DNA of 64,000 bases from an uncultured Fretibacterium sp. (GTDB lineage: Bacteria > Synergistota > Synergistia > Synergistales > Aminobacteriaceae). A program made the position numbers and the translations under genes. How positions within the stretch are numbered: the first letter of the stretch is position 1; the number at the start of each line of letters is the position of its first letter. The stretch is from positions 1 through 64,000 of the forward strand of contig CALGHA010000011.1 in assembly GCA_937915835.1 (NCBI GenBank), written 5' to 3'. Of the stretch, positions 37,419 to 45,384 are shown piece by piece. The notes under the pieces are model-generated. The model was given only the letters and a program-made list of their open reading frames with translations. It ran no database searches and was not told the origin of the DNA.

Positions 37419-37430
37419 TAAAATTTGCTC

Positions 37431-38507
37431 ATGGACAAGCGCAGAATTGACGAACTCGGAATAAGATACGTTGAAAATTTTACGCTCTACGAAGAATACG
37501 CGGCGAGAATAAGAAATCTCGTGCAAGATTTAGTTGAAATTGAGGGCGTTGAATTTTACGCGATAGAAGGCTGGGCAAAACCTCCGGCCGAATTAATGCG
37601 TATGCTTTCAAGTCTCAGTGAGAAGGATTTAGCCGAGATTGATTTAGTTACAATTAGAGTGCTGTTGAGATTTCCGGCTGATGTTCTCAAGATTGAAGAT
37701 GTCGTGAAGGCTGAGTTTTCGATTGACCCGTCGCGTTCAGTTCCGTCAAGCGGACTTGAAGACCCGTATAGATTTGGTTATCCTGCTGTAGTGTATATTC
37801 TCTCGCTCAATGATAAACGTTCAAAGTTACGTGAATGGGAAAAATATAAAGATTTGGACTTCAGGCTTGAGTTGAGAACGATGTTACAAGAGGCATGGGC
37901 GACGATTTCCCAGAAAATTAATCAGCCTGTTGGAGAGGCAGCAGAACGGAAGATGACGAGGGAACTTGTTTTGCTCGCTGGACTTCTTGAGACTGCTGAC
38001 AAGGGATTTTTGTCGCTTCATAATGAGGTTCAGGAGGAAGCCTTGTTAATTCCGCCGTCAAGTCAAATTTTGAAGAATAAGCCGGAAATCACGAATGTTG
38101 AGACACTTTTCACGGACGAAGAACTTTACAACTTGTTCCGAGAAGACAACTCATTACTTGGACGCTGGAACGCAATTGCTATTGAGGCAGGATTTCCGGA
38201 GTTTACGCCGAGCGCGGATTATTTACGTGAGAGTTTCTCGCATCTGTGTAATATTTTCAGGACGGCGGGGATTGATACGCTTTCGGAAGTGAGAAAATTT
38301 CTTGCTGACATGGAGAACGAGAATAAAGGGCTTCGACAGCTCAGAACTATTCATGACACTTTCAGGAAAAATACGAATTGGCGTGTAGATCCATTTTCGG
38401 CGTTGTTCCTGCTGGTGCTTAATTTCAAGTGGGAAGATTTGAAGGATAAAGACTTAGTGAAGCTGAACATCAAGAAGGGTTCAGACAGGATTAGCGGAAT
38501 TGACTAA
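37431..38507 (+). CDS. RelA/SpoT-domain protein (divergent)
   Basis: A 358-residue soluble protein. Residues 1-170 resemble a RelA/SpoT nucleotidyltransferase domain: an N-terminal helical pair, a domain core around 55-100 with LVTIRVLLRFPADVLKIEDVV, then RFGYPAVVYILSLN and FRLELRTMLQEAWATISQKI, as in (p)ppGpp synthetases. The C-terminal half (180-358) is helical and unassigned. Several usual synthetase residues are not obvious, so activity as an alarmone synthetase is uncertain. A TTG at 37425 is the alternative start; neither has a strong ribosome site. It lies in the csaB-plsY run. Confidence 0.7.
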   Translation: MDKRRIDELGIRYVENFTLYEEYAARIRNLVQDLVEIEGVEFYAIEGWAKPPAELMRMLSSLSEKDLAEIDLVTIRVLLRFPADVLKIEDVVKAEFSIDPSRSVPSSGLEDPYRFGYPAVVYILSLNDKRSKLREWEKYKDLDFRLELRTMLQEAWATISQKINQPVGEAAERKMTRELVLLAGLLETADKGFLSLHNEVQEEALLIPPSSQILKNKPEITNVETLFTDEELYNLFREDNSLLGRWNAIAIEAGFPEFTPSADYLRESFSHLCNIFRTAGIDTLSEVRKFLADMENENKGLRQLRTIHDTFRKNTNWRVDPFSALFLLVLNFKWEDLKDKDLVKLNIKKGSDRISGID

Positions 38508-38546
38508 AATTTGCGAATAAAATTTTTATGAGGGGGAATTTTTGCA

Positions 38547-39182
38547 ATGACAAGGACTATTATTTTATGGGGGATCGTCTCATATTTAATCGGCTCATTT
38601 CCGACGGGCTATGTTGTTACGAAACTTTTTCACAAGGACGAGAACGGTAAACGCGACGGCTTAGACATTCGCACAATCGGCTCAGGAGCAATCGGAGCTA
38701 CTAACGTCGGGCGAGCAATGGGTGCTGGCTGGTCATGGTTCACGGCGATTGTTGACATGTTGAAGGGAGCTTTCGCGTTATTGCTGGCGGCACATATTGT
38801 CCCTGCTGAGGATGCGAATATTATTGCGGCAATTTCGGCTCTTGCTGTCGTAATCGGTCATAATTATCCTGTCTGGTTAAAGTTCAAAGGAGGAAAGGGA
38901 GTTGCGACGACTTACGGAACTTTATTCTTCATATGGCCGTATAAATCGTTTGCTGTCGTGTTACTTTGCGGGGCGATCTGGTATGTAGTTCGCGGAGTAA
39001 CTCGTTATGTCTCGCTGGCTTCAATGCTCTCACTGATTTCTATACCGATTTGTTTTGCGATACTCGGAGCACCTAAGGAATTTACGATAATGGCCGGAAT
39101 TTTGGCGGCGTTGTGCGTGTTCCGACATTGGACGAATATTGTGAGACTAATTCAGGGCAAAGAAAACAAGTTCAGCAAGTAA
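38547..39182 (+). CDS. plsY: Acyl-phosphate:glycerol-3-phosphate acyltransferase
   Basis: A 211-residue membrane enzyme that makes lysophosphatidic acid, the first step of phospholipid synthesis. Landmarks: YLIGSFPTGYVVTK near the start, IRTIGSGAIGATNVGRAMG near residue 50, HNYPVWLKFKGGKGVATTYG near 110 and an N/A-rich loop near 165. About six membrane segments. A GAGGGGG site lies before the ATG. It is the last gene of the plus-strand run. Confidence 0.96.
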   Translation: MTRTIILWGIVSYLIGSFPTGYVVTKLFHKDENGKRDGLDIRTIGSGAIGATNVGRAMGAGWSWFTAIVDMLKGAFALLLAAHIVPAEDANIIAAISALAVVIGHNYPVWLKFKGGKGVATTYGTLFFIWPYKSFAVVLLCGAIWYVVRGVTRYVSLASMLSLISIPICFAILGAPKEFTIMAGILAALCVFRHWTNIVRLIQGKENKFSK

Positions 39183-39191
39183 AAATATAAC

Positions 39192-39228
39192 GAGGCTTCT
39201 ACGTTTTAAGCAGGAGCCTCATTTTTTG
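39192..39228 (+). terminator. Rho-independent terminator after plsY, beside a half-copy of the palindrome
   Basis: GAGGCT (39192-39197) pairs with AGCCTC (39215-39220), followed by six T residues. Just before it, from the plsY stop codon (39182-39191), lies AAAATATAAC, identical to the left arm of the 22-bp palindrome. Confidence 0.85.
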
Positions 39229-39232
39229 TGAA

Positions 39233-40489
39233 TTATTTTGTGCCTATGTCAGTCCTGTAACTCATTCCATCAAAGTTAATCATGCTTACGGCTTCATACG
39301 CTCTTTCTCGTGCTGAAGCTAAATCATTGCTCACGGCATTAACCGCTAAGACACGTCCGCCCGCTGTCAAAAATTTTCCGTTCTCAAGTTTCGTTCCAGC
39401 ATGGAAAATCTCAACTCCCGGTAAACTTTCAGACTCGCCGAAAGTAATTTCATAGCCAGTCAGATATAACATTGGGTAACCGTGAGACGCAAGGACTACA
39501 CAGCAAGAAGCTCCGTCTTTGAATTTCACGCTGACTTCATTTAGTCTTTCATCTCTGACAGCGAGCATAATATCGAGTAAATCACTTTCGAGCAAAGGCA
39601 AAACAGCTTCAGCCTCCGGATCTCCAAATCTGCAATTGTATTCAATAACTTTTGGGCCGTCCTGAGTGAGCATTAAGCCGAAATAGATACAACCTTTGAA
39701 CTTTATGCCCTCTGAGTTGAGCGCGTTAACCGTCGGGATAAAAATTTTACTCATGCATTCTTCAGCGATTTGCGGAGTGTAATAAGGATTTGGAGCGATT
39801 ACTCCCATTCCGCCAGTGTTAGGGCCTTTATTGCCGTCGTAAGCTCGTTTGTGATCCATTGACGAGATCATGGGAATTATAGTTGTTCCGTCAGTGAACG
39901 CAAGCACCGTAACTTCCGGGCCTCTTAAGCACTCCTCGATTAAAATTTTCTCGCCGCTCTGCCCGAAAGTCTTTTTCTTCATGCATGCGATTATTGCGTC
40001 TCTAGCTTGCTGGAAATTCTCGGCGACCGTAACGCCTTTTCCTTTAGCGAGGCCGTCAGCCTTAATCACAATCGGACAGTCTGAAGTTGCCGCGTGTGAT
40101 AAAGCCTCGTCAATGCTCGTGAAAACTTTATATTTTGCCGTCGGAATGTTGTATTTCGTCATTAACTCCTTCGCGAAAATCTTGCTGCTCTCAATTTTAG
40201 CTGCTTCCTGAATTGGCCCGAAACACTTTATGCCTTTAGCTTCAAGTTTATCAACAGCTCCCAAAGCTAACGGGTCATCAGGAGCGACGATTGCGAAGTC
40301 GATTGCGTGAGTTTTTGCGAAATTAACGATGCCGTCGATGTCCTCAGCAGAAATTTTTACGCATTCGGCAAATTGTGAAATCCCCCCGTTGCCTGGAAGA
40401 GCATAAATTTTCGTTACGCTTGGATTTTTGGAGATGTATTTAGCGATGACGTGTTCGCGGCCTCCGCCTCCGATTATCATTATGTTCAT
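39233..40489 (-). CDS. purD: Phosphoribosylamine-glycine ligase (GARS)
   Basis: A 418-residue ATP-grasp enzyme of step 2 of purine synthesis. Landmarks: IIGGGGREHVIAKYISKN at the start, APDDPLALGAVDKL near residue 73, IVIKADGLAKGKGVTVA near 140, GPNTGGMGVIAPNPYYT near 218 and EYNCRFGDPEAEAVLPLL near 275. Full length. ATG with GGAGG 10 bases upstream. Last gene of the fliW-csrA-pur run, 33 bp after the AICAR transformylase. Confidence 0.98.
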   Translation of the reverse strand: MNIMIIGGGGREHVIAKYISKNPSVTKIYALPGNGGISQFAECVKISAEDIDGIVNFAKTHAIDFAIVAPDDPLALGAVDKLEAKGIKCFGPIQEAAKIESSKIFAKELMTKYNIPTAKYKVFTSIDEALSHAATSDCPIVIKADGLAKGKGVTVAENFQQARDAIIACMKKKTFGQSGEKILIEECLRGPEVTVLAFTDGTTIIPMISSMDHKRAYDGNKGPNTGGMGVIAPNPYYTPQIAEECMSKIFIPTVNALNSEGIKFKGCIYFGLMLTQDGPKVIEYNCRFGDPEAEAVLPLLESDLLDIMLAVRDERLNEVSVKFKDGASCCVVLASHGYPMLYLTGYEITFGESESLPGVEIFHAGTKLENGKFLTAGGRVLAVNAVSNDLASARERAYEAVSMINFDGMSYRTDIGTK

Positions 40490-40522
40490 ATTCTCAACGC
40501 CTCCTTCTCTAATTCTCTAATT

Positions 40523-41653
40523 CTAATGATGGAACAATCTCCGGCCGGTCATGACCATAGCGATATTATATTTGTCGCATGCTTCGATAACTAAGTCGTC
40601 GCGGATTGAGCCTCCTGGTTGAGCTACGTAACTTACTCCACTTTTTTCGGCTCTCTCTATGTTGTCAGGGAACGGGAAGAACGCATCACTTCCGAGTGAA
40701 GCTCCTTTGTGACTTGCGAGAAATTCTGCCCGTTCGTCTTGAGTGAGAAAATCTCCGGTCAACATTTCGCTGATTGAGTTATCTCGTTCCGGCCTTCCCA
40801 TTGATGAATTGAACTCGTGAGCTAAAACTTTCGGATGTTCGCGCAAAACTCTCAAGTCCGCTTTATCACAGGCCAATTTTACACAATGCAATCTTGACTG
40901 CTGACCCGCTCCAACTCCCAAAGTCTGACCGTTCCGAGTTACACAGACCGAGTTAGACTGCGTGAATTTCAGCGTGATTAATGCAAGCGTTAAATCCCTT
41001 CTGGCTTCGTCAGGAATATTTTTGTTGACAGTTACAGGCTCATTGAATTTTTCGGGTTCGATTACGGGCAAAACGTTTCTTGACTGCTCAAAAGTTATCC
41101 CGAAAACGTCGCGTGTCTCTAAATTTTCCGGCTCATAATCCTTGTCAATCTTGATAATTGCGTAATTCCCCTTGCGTTTAGTCTTCAAGATTTCTAGAGC
41201 TTCAGGCGTGTAATCAGGAGCGATAACTCCGTCCGAAACTTCATGTTTAATGAAATTGGCCGTAATCTCGTCGCAAGTGTTGCTAAGAGCAATCCAATCA
41301 CCGAACGAAGAAAGCCTGTCAGTTCCACGAGCACGGGCATAAGCACATGCTAAAGGTGAGGAGTTAATGTCAAGTTTCTCATCAACGAAGAATAATTTGC
41401 GTTCATCATCACTCAGCTTTAAACCTAATGCAGCACCTGCCGGACTAACATGCTTAAACGAAGTCGCAGAAGGCATGTTCAAACTCTTTCTTAACTCCCG
41501 GACTAACTGCCAAGAATTTAACGCGTCAAGAAAATTAATATAGCCCGGTCTTCCGTTGAGGATTTCAAGCGGTAAATTTCCTCCGTTTCTCATGAAAATT
41601 CTTGCTGGGCTTTGACTGGGATTTGTTCCATATTTTAGTGTGTATTCCTGCAA
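40523..41653 (-). CDS. purH: Stand-alone AICAR formyltransferase (lacks the IMP cyclohydrolase domain)
   Basis: A 376-residue enzyme that formylates AICAR with 10-formyl-THF. It matches only the transformylase half of the usual 510-residue PurH: LKYGTNPSQSPARIF, INFLDALNSWQLVREL, SFKHVSPAGAALGL with the catalytic Lys-His pair, and near the end SDAFFPFPDNIERA and YVAQPGGSIRDD. The N-terminal IMP cyclohydrolase domain is absent, not truncated; the gene starts (TTG at 41653 with AAGGAG) where the transformylase half begins. The missing activity is probably supplied by the C-terminal part of the neighbouring PurN fusion. Confidence 0.93.
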   Translation of the reverse strand: MQEYTLKYGTNPSQSPARIFMRNGGNLPLEILNGRPGYINFLDALNSWQLVRELRKSLNMPSATSFKHVSPAGAALGLKLSDDERKLFFVDEKLDINSSPLACAYARARGTDRLSSFGDWIALSNTCDEITANFIKHEVSDGVIAPDYTPEALEILKTKRKGNYAIIKIDKDYEPENLETRDVFGITFEQSRNVLPVIEPEKFNEPVTVNKNIPDEARRDLTLALITLKFTQSNSVCVTRNGQTLGVGAGQQSRLHCVKLACDKADLRVLREHPKVLAHEFNSSMGRPERDNSISEMLTGDFLTQDERAEFLASHKGASLGSDAFFPFPDNIERAEKSGVSYVAQPGGSIRDDLVIEACDKYNIAMVMTGRRLFHH

Positions 41654-41668
41654 AATTTTTCACTCCTT

Positions 41669-42919
41669 TTACAATGTCTGAGTATTGAAGAGTCTATCAG
41701 CGTAATTCACAAAATTATCATCATAATATCTCACGTAAAGCGCAACCCTATAGCTCTCGCCGAGTTCTTCCCAGAGTGAATTTGAGAACTCGTTAATATC
41801 CTCAGAAATTTTCACCTCTCGAGGTTCTCCCATAAACGACGGCAGAACTTGAGACGGCATAACGTCATGATCATACGTGTGAATTAAGCGGCCCTCTCCT
41901 TTCACAAATTCATACTCGTAAAAATATTTTCCCGCACGTTTCAAAATACTCTGAGCATAACCCTTCTCCGTGATAAGCGCGCTAATTCTCGGCGTGTAAT
42001 GTGGAGCGTCAGGTTCATATTCCCTTGTCCTCAGGGCTTCAATGAAAGTTTTTCCGGCCTTCATAAAGTCATAAATCGTGTCAGTCTGGTCGCCATTCGT
42101 GAGAATTATATTTTTCCCGAGCATTCTTAACGGTGAATAAAGTATTAACGAGCTGTCAAAATTTTGTGGCTGATTAGTGAGCTTAATTATTAAGTCGTCG
42201 CCAGAACGTTCAAAAATTCGTGCCTTGCTTGATGAGCTGCGTCCCATGATGAAATAAGCCAGCATAATTTTTCCCGACGGTGTCATGCCCGTAATAATTC
42301 CTCGTCCTGGATATTTTATCGGGCTTACAAAAATTTTCGGGTTGAGCTTCTTGCAGACGTCTTCAACGGCACGCGGCAGGATTACCCATTCAGCTTGTTC
42401 CATAACTCGCCTTTGCAACTTTTCGGGTGTATCATCCGGGAAAATTTTTACGGGCTTTTGCGCTAAGATTTCTCCTCCGTCAGGAATTTCATTCACGAGA
42501 TGAACCGTAGCTCCTGTAACTTTCACGCCTGACTTCAACACAGCTTCATGAACTTTCAGGCCGTAAAATCCTTTACCGCAGAATGACGGGATTAACGACG
42601 GATGAACGTTTATGATTTTCGCGCCGCATTGGTCGATGAAATTTTTGCTCAGAATATGCATAAATCCGGCCAATACGATAACTTCAGGCTTAAACTTTTC
42701 GAGACACGATAAAATTTTTCCCTCGAAATTCTCACATCCGGCTTCAACAACTTCTGCGGGAATTCCGGCATGTTTAGCGCGTTCGAGAGCATAGGCATCA
42801 CGACGGCTTGAGATTACCTGAACAATTTTTCCCGAACTTAAGATCCCGTTATTCTGAGCGTTAATTAAAGCCTGAAGGTTTGTTCCTCCTCCAGAGACTA
42901 AGACAGAAATTTTCAGCAA
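41669..42919 (-). CDS. purN: Fusion of GAR transformylase (PurN) and PurO-like IMP cyclohydrolase
   Basis: A 416-residue protein. Residues 1-195 are PurN, which formylates GAR: VLVSGGGTNLQALINA at the start, VLAGFMHILS near 80, INVHPSLIPSFCG with the catalytic His near 105 and GATVHLVNEIPDGGEIL near 133 with catalytic Asp. Residues 198-416 match the archaeal-type IMP cyclohydrolase (PurO) pattern: GRGIITGMTPSGKIMLAYFIMGRSS, ILTNGDQTDTIYD, YEPDAPHYTPRISA, and LPSFMGEPREV near 365. This would close the purine ring of FAICAR to give IMP. Its neighbour is a transformylase lacking exactly that activity. PurN is usually about 200 residues. TTG start with AAAGGAGG. The PurO call rests on motif order read by eye. 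Confidence 0.88.
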   Translation of the reverse strand: MLKISVLVSGGGTNLQALINAQNNGILSSGKIVQVISSRRDAYALERAKHAGIPAEVVEAGCENFEGKILSCLEKFKPEVIVLAGFMHILSKNFIDQCGAKIINVHPSLIPSFCGKGFYGLKVHEAVLKSGVKVTGATVHLVNEIPDGGEILAQKPVKIFPDDTPEKLQRRVMEQAEWVILPRAVEDVCKKLNPKIFVSPIKYPGRGIITGMTPSGKIMLAYFIMGRSSSSKARIFERSGDDLIIKLTNQPQNFDSSLILYSPLRMLGKNIILTNGDQTDTIYDFMKAGKTFIEALRTREYEPDAPHYTPRISALITEKGYAQSILKRAGKYFYEYEFVKGEGRLIHTYDHDVMPSQVLPSFMGEPREVKISEDINEFSNSLWEELGESYRVALYVRYYDDNFVNYADRLFNTQTL

Positions 42920-42952
42920 AGTATAAATTCCTCCTTTATTACATAATTCTAC

Positions 42953-43013
42953 AAGTCCACGAAGCGCGGGCGGGTGGGTGGGAGCGCGAAGTGGACTTCC
43001 CGACGCAGTCGGG
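42953..43013. repeat. GC-rich hairpin with G-quadruplex loop and adjacent small hairpin
   Basis: AAGTCCAC (42953-42960) pairs with GTGGACTT (42991-42998), extended inside by GCGC on both sides. The loop contains GGGCGGGTGGGTGGG (42968-42982), a canonical four-run G-quadruplex motif with single-base loops, on the plus strand. Directly after it CCCGA (42999-43003) pairs with TCGGG (43009-43013). Composition is far richer in GC than the surrounding DNA. It lies between purM (ends 43020) and the purN fusion (starts 42919); the plus strand is the template for these genes. Confidence 0.8.
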
Positions 43014-43019
43014 ACATCT

Positions 43020-44012
43020 CTAACGCAACACTATTTTCTGTTCACCCTTCACAATTTCGCCGATAACATACGAGCCTTCAACAGCGTGTAAAATTTCGTC
43101 AGGATTGGCCGTGATTAAGGTCATTCCTACTCCCATATTGAAGACGTGAAACATTTCATCACGTTCAAGCCTTCCCGTCTTCATAATGACATCAAAGACT
43201 GCCGGAGTTCTCACATTTTCAACATCAATTTTCGCGCATAAGCCTTCTGGAATTGCTCGCGGAATATTCTCATAAAAGCCGCCGCCCGTGATATGAGCAA
43301 TTGATTTCACCTTGTCGATTACCGGCAAAACTTCACGCACGTAAATTTTCGTCGGTGTCAATAACTCTTCGCCTAAACTCTTGCCAAATTCTTGAACATG
43401 AGAATGTAAATCATGACCAGCAAAAATTTTTCTGACCAGTGAGAAACCGTTTGAGTGAACTCCTGACGACGGAAGCGCAATAATCACATCTCCAGCCTTA
43501 ACGTTATTAGCGTCAAGAATTTTCTCACGTTCAACAACTCCGACGCTGAACCCCGCAATATCATATTCATCTTCAGGATAAAATCCCGGCATTTCAGCAG
43601 TCTCACCGCCGATTAACGCGCAATGCGCCTGAACGCACCCTTCGGCAACTCCTGAGACGATTTCAGCGATTTTCTCAGGATAATTTTTCCCGACAGCAAC
43701 ATAATCCAGAAAAAATAACGGCCTCGCTCCAGAACAAAGCACGTCATTCACGCACATTGCTACACAGTCAATCCCGACGGTATCATGTTTATTCATCATG
43801 AACGCAATCTTTAACTTCGTACCTACTCCGTCAGTTCCACTCACTAAAACTTTGCCATCGAGTTCAAACATTCCGCCGAAACCGCCAAGCTCAGAAATAA
43901 CTCCGGGAATTTTCGTGCGCTCGACGTGTTTACGCATTAACTTTACAGCTTCATAGCCGGCTTCAACGTCAACGCCCGAATTTTTATAACTCGAATTTTT
44001 TTCTGATGTCAT
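43020..44012 (-). CDS. purM: Phosphoribosylformylglycinamidine cyclo-ligase (AIRS)
   Basis: A 330-residue enzyme of step 5 of purine synthesis. Landmarks: [18 protein letters not shown] at the start, [17 protein letters not shown] near residue 55, [23 protein letters not shown] near 85, [13 protein letters not shown] near 140 and [20 protein letters not shown] near 238. Full length. Overlaps purE by 29 bases, so translation is probably coupled. The hairpin/G-quadruplex element follows immediately after its stop codon. Confidence 0.98.
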   Translation of the reverse strand: MTSEKNSSYKNSGVDVEAGYEAVKLMRKHVERTKIPGVISELGGFGGMFELDGKVLVSGTDGVGTKLKIAFMMNKHDTVGIDCVAMCVNDVLCSGARPLFFLDYVAVGKNYPEKIAEIVSGVAEGCVQAHCALIGGETAEMPGFYPEDEYDIAGFSVGVVEREKILDANNVKAGDVIIALPSSGVHSNGFSLVRKIFAGHDLHSHVQEFGKSLGEELLTPTKIYVREVLPVIDKVKSIAHITGGGFYENIPRAIPEGLCAKIDVENVRTPAVFDVIMKTGRLERDEMFHVFNMGVGMTLITANPDEILHAVEGSYVIGEIVKGEQKIVLR

Positions 44013-44478
44013 TATTCTTTCTCTCTACGCTTTCTGCCATTTTCATAGCTTCATCATCAAGTTTTCGCATAAGTTCGTCGTCGTTGACCGCTAAAATTCT
44101 CGCCGCAAGCCACGCCGCATTAGCTCCGCCGTCGATTGCAACACACGCAACAGGAACTCCAGAAGGCATTTGCACCGTCGATAATAAAGCGTCAAGTCCT
44201 CCCAAGTCTGAGCTTCTCACTGGAACTCCGATAATCGGCAATCTCGTGTGAGACGCTAAAACTCCGGCCAAGTGAGCAGCTTTACCCGCAATCGCTATAA
44301 TCACTCCGAAATTATTTTCACGGGCATTAACGGCAAACTCACGGGCTTTTTCCGGTGTACGATGAGCAGAAATTATGTTTATCTCGAACTCAAGCCCAAG
44401 TTTCTTTAACACGTCAATACTTTTCTCAGCAATTGGCAAATCTGAATCACTGCCGAGTATAATTGCTATTTTCTTCAT
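43984..44478 (-). CDS. purE: 5-(carboxyamino)imidazole ribonucleotide mutase
   Basis: A 164-residue enzyme that converts N5-CAIR to CAIR, or adds CO2 to AIR directly if it is the class II form. Landmarks: [18 protein letters not shown] at the start, [13 protein letters not shown] near residue 40, [17 protein letters not shown] near 65 and [32 protein letters not shown] near 85-115. No purK is in the window, and class cannot be decided here. It lies 15 bp after csrA and overlaps purM. Confidence 0.97.
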   Translation of the reverse strand: MKKIAIILGSDSDLPIAEKSIDVLKKLGLEFEINIISAHRTPEKAREFAVNARENNFGVIIAIAGKAAHLAGVLASHTRLPIIGVPVRSSDLGGLDALLSTVQMPSGVPVACVAIDGGANAAWLAARILAVNDDELMRKLDDEAMKMAESVERKNNDIRKKFEL

Positions 44479-44493
44479 GATTTATTTCTCGCT

Positions 44494-44766
44494 TTATTTA
44501 TTATTAACGTGAACGGTCGGAATTTTTGACAACTTCGAGAACGTCGACAACGGAAGCTGAGGAGCAGACGATGAACTTGATACTGTCTCAGCGGCGGCTT
44601 TATTCTCCTCAACGATTACGTCCCAGAGTTCTTTACGCCAAATCTGTGTTGACTGCGGAGCCGTAATCCCAAGTCTGACAACATCACCGCGTACATCAAT
44701 TACCATGACTTCAATATCCGTACCGATTTGAATGCTCTCATTAATTTTTCGGCTGAGTACAAGCAT
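44494..44766 (-). CDS. csrA: Carbon storage regulator CsrA
   Basis: A 90-residue RNA-binding regulator. Residues 1-60 are the CsrA core: MLVLSRKINESIQIG, then IEVMVIDVRGDVVRLGITAP and WRKELWDVI. It binds GGA motifs in mRNA leaders. The tail (61-90) is Ser/Ala-rich and longer than in the roughly 61-75-residue family average. Its ATG overlaps the fliW stop by one base. FliW is its protein antagonist, and flagellin (219-3038) is the expected main target. Confidence 0.97.
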   Translation of the reverse strand: MLVLSRKINESIQIGTDIEVMVIDVRGDVVRLGITAPQSTQIWRKELWDVIVEENKAAAETVSSSSSAPQLPLSTFSKLSKIPTVHVNNK

Positions 44767-45251
44767 TATTCTCCGCCCCCGTTTCGTTGTGCTGAGGCTT
44801 TCATTTTCTCGCGTACGTCCTCAGGAAAAACTATGTGCCTAATCGGATATTCTTCGTTAAGCGCGATAATCTGAACAGCTTTATGCGTCTTAAGATTGAT
44901 TAATATCGGCGCGCGTAAATTGGCCGTCATGTTCCAAGGGGAATTTTCGGGAATTGCTATGACGATTAAGAGTGCAAGTTCTGAGGGTTTCGCTGAACCG
45001 ATTAACTTTAGTTCATCATCAGGAATTCGAGCGTTATAATCCGGTCTAATTGCGTCAGGCGACGTTACAGGTAAAGCCAAATCCCCGTCGTCGAGAGATT
45101 GAAGCCACTTAATAGCGCTGTCCTCACTTCCGGCCAATATCCAGTTATGCTTATCCTCGAATGCCGGAATACCTCGCGGAAAAGTCAGCACGTCTTCCTG
45201 CGAATAAATTACCTCGCCAAAACGTGAAGTTGAGATTGTAAGTTCAGACAT
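44766..45251 (-). CDS. fliW: Flagellar assembly factor FliW
   Basis: A 161-residue cytoplasmic protein that binds CsrA or flagellin in turn, so that flagellin translation follows secretion. Landmarks: FGEVIYSQEDVLTFPRGIPAFED near the start, SLDDGDLALPVTSP near 60, NMTANLRAPILINLKTHKAVQIIALNEEYPIRH around 110-140, the family's most conserved part. The ATG at 45251 is chosen over a TTG at 45272. It heads the fliW-csrA-pur run. Confidence 0.95.
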   Translation of the reverse strand: MSELTISTSRFGEVIYSQEDVLTFPRGIPAFEDKHNWILAGSEDSAIKWLQSLDDGDLALPVTSPDAIRPDYNARIPDDELKLIGSAKPSELALLIVIAIPENSPWNMTANLRAPILINLKTHKAVQIIALNEEYPIRHIVFPEDVREKMKASAQRNGGGE

Positions 45252-45384
45252 TTTTTTATCACATGCCTTCAAAGAAAAATTTTTTTACGCATAATAATAG
45301 CATGTTGCTTAATTCTTAACGTTGATAACTTTTTGAATTATTGCTAAACTGACAACTTACGAATTTCGAGGTGAGATTTGGAAC

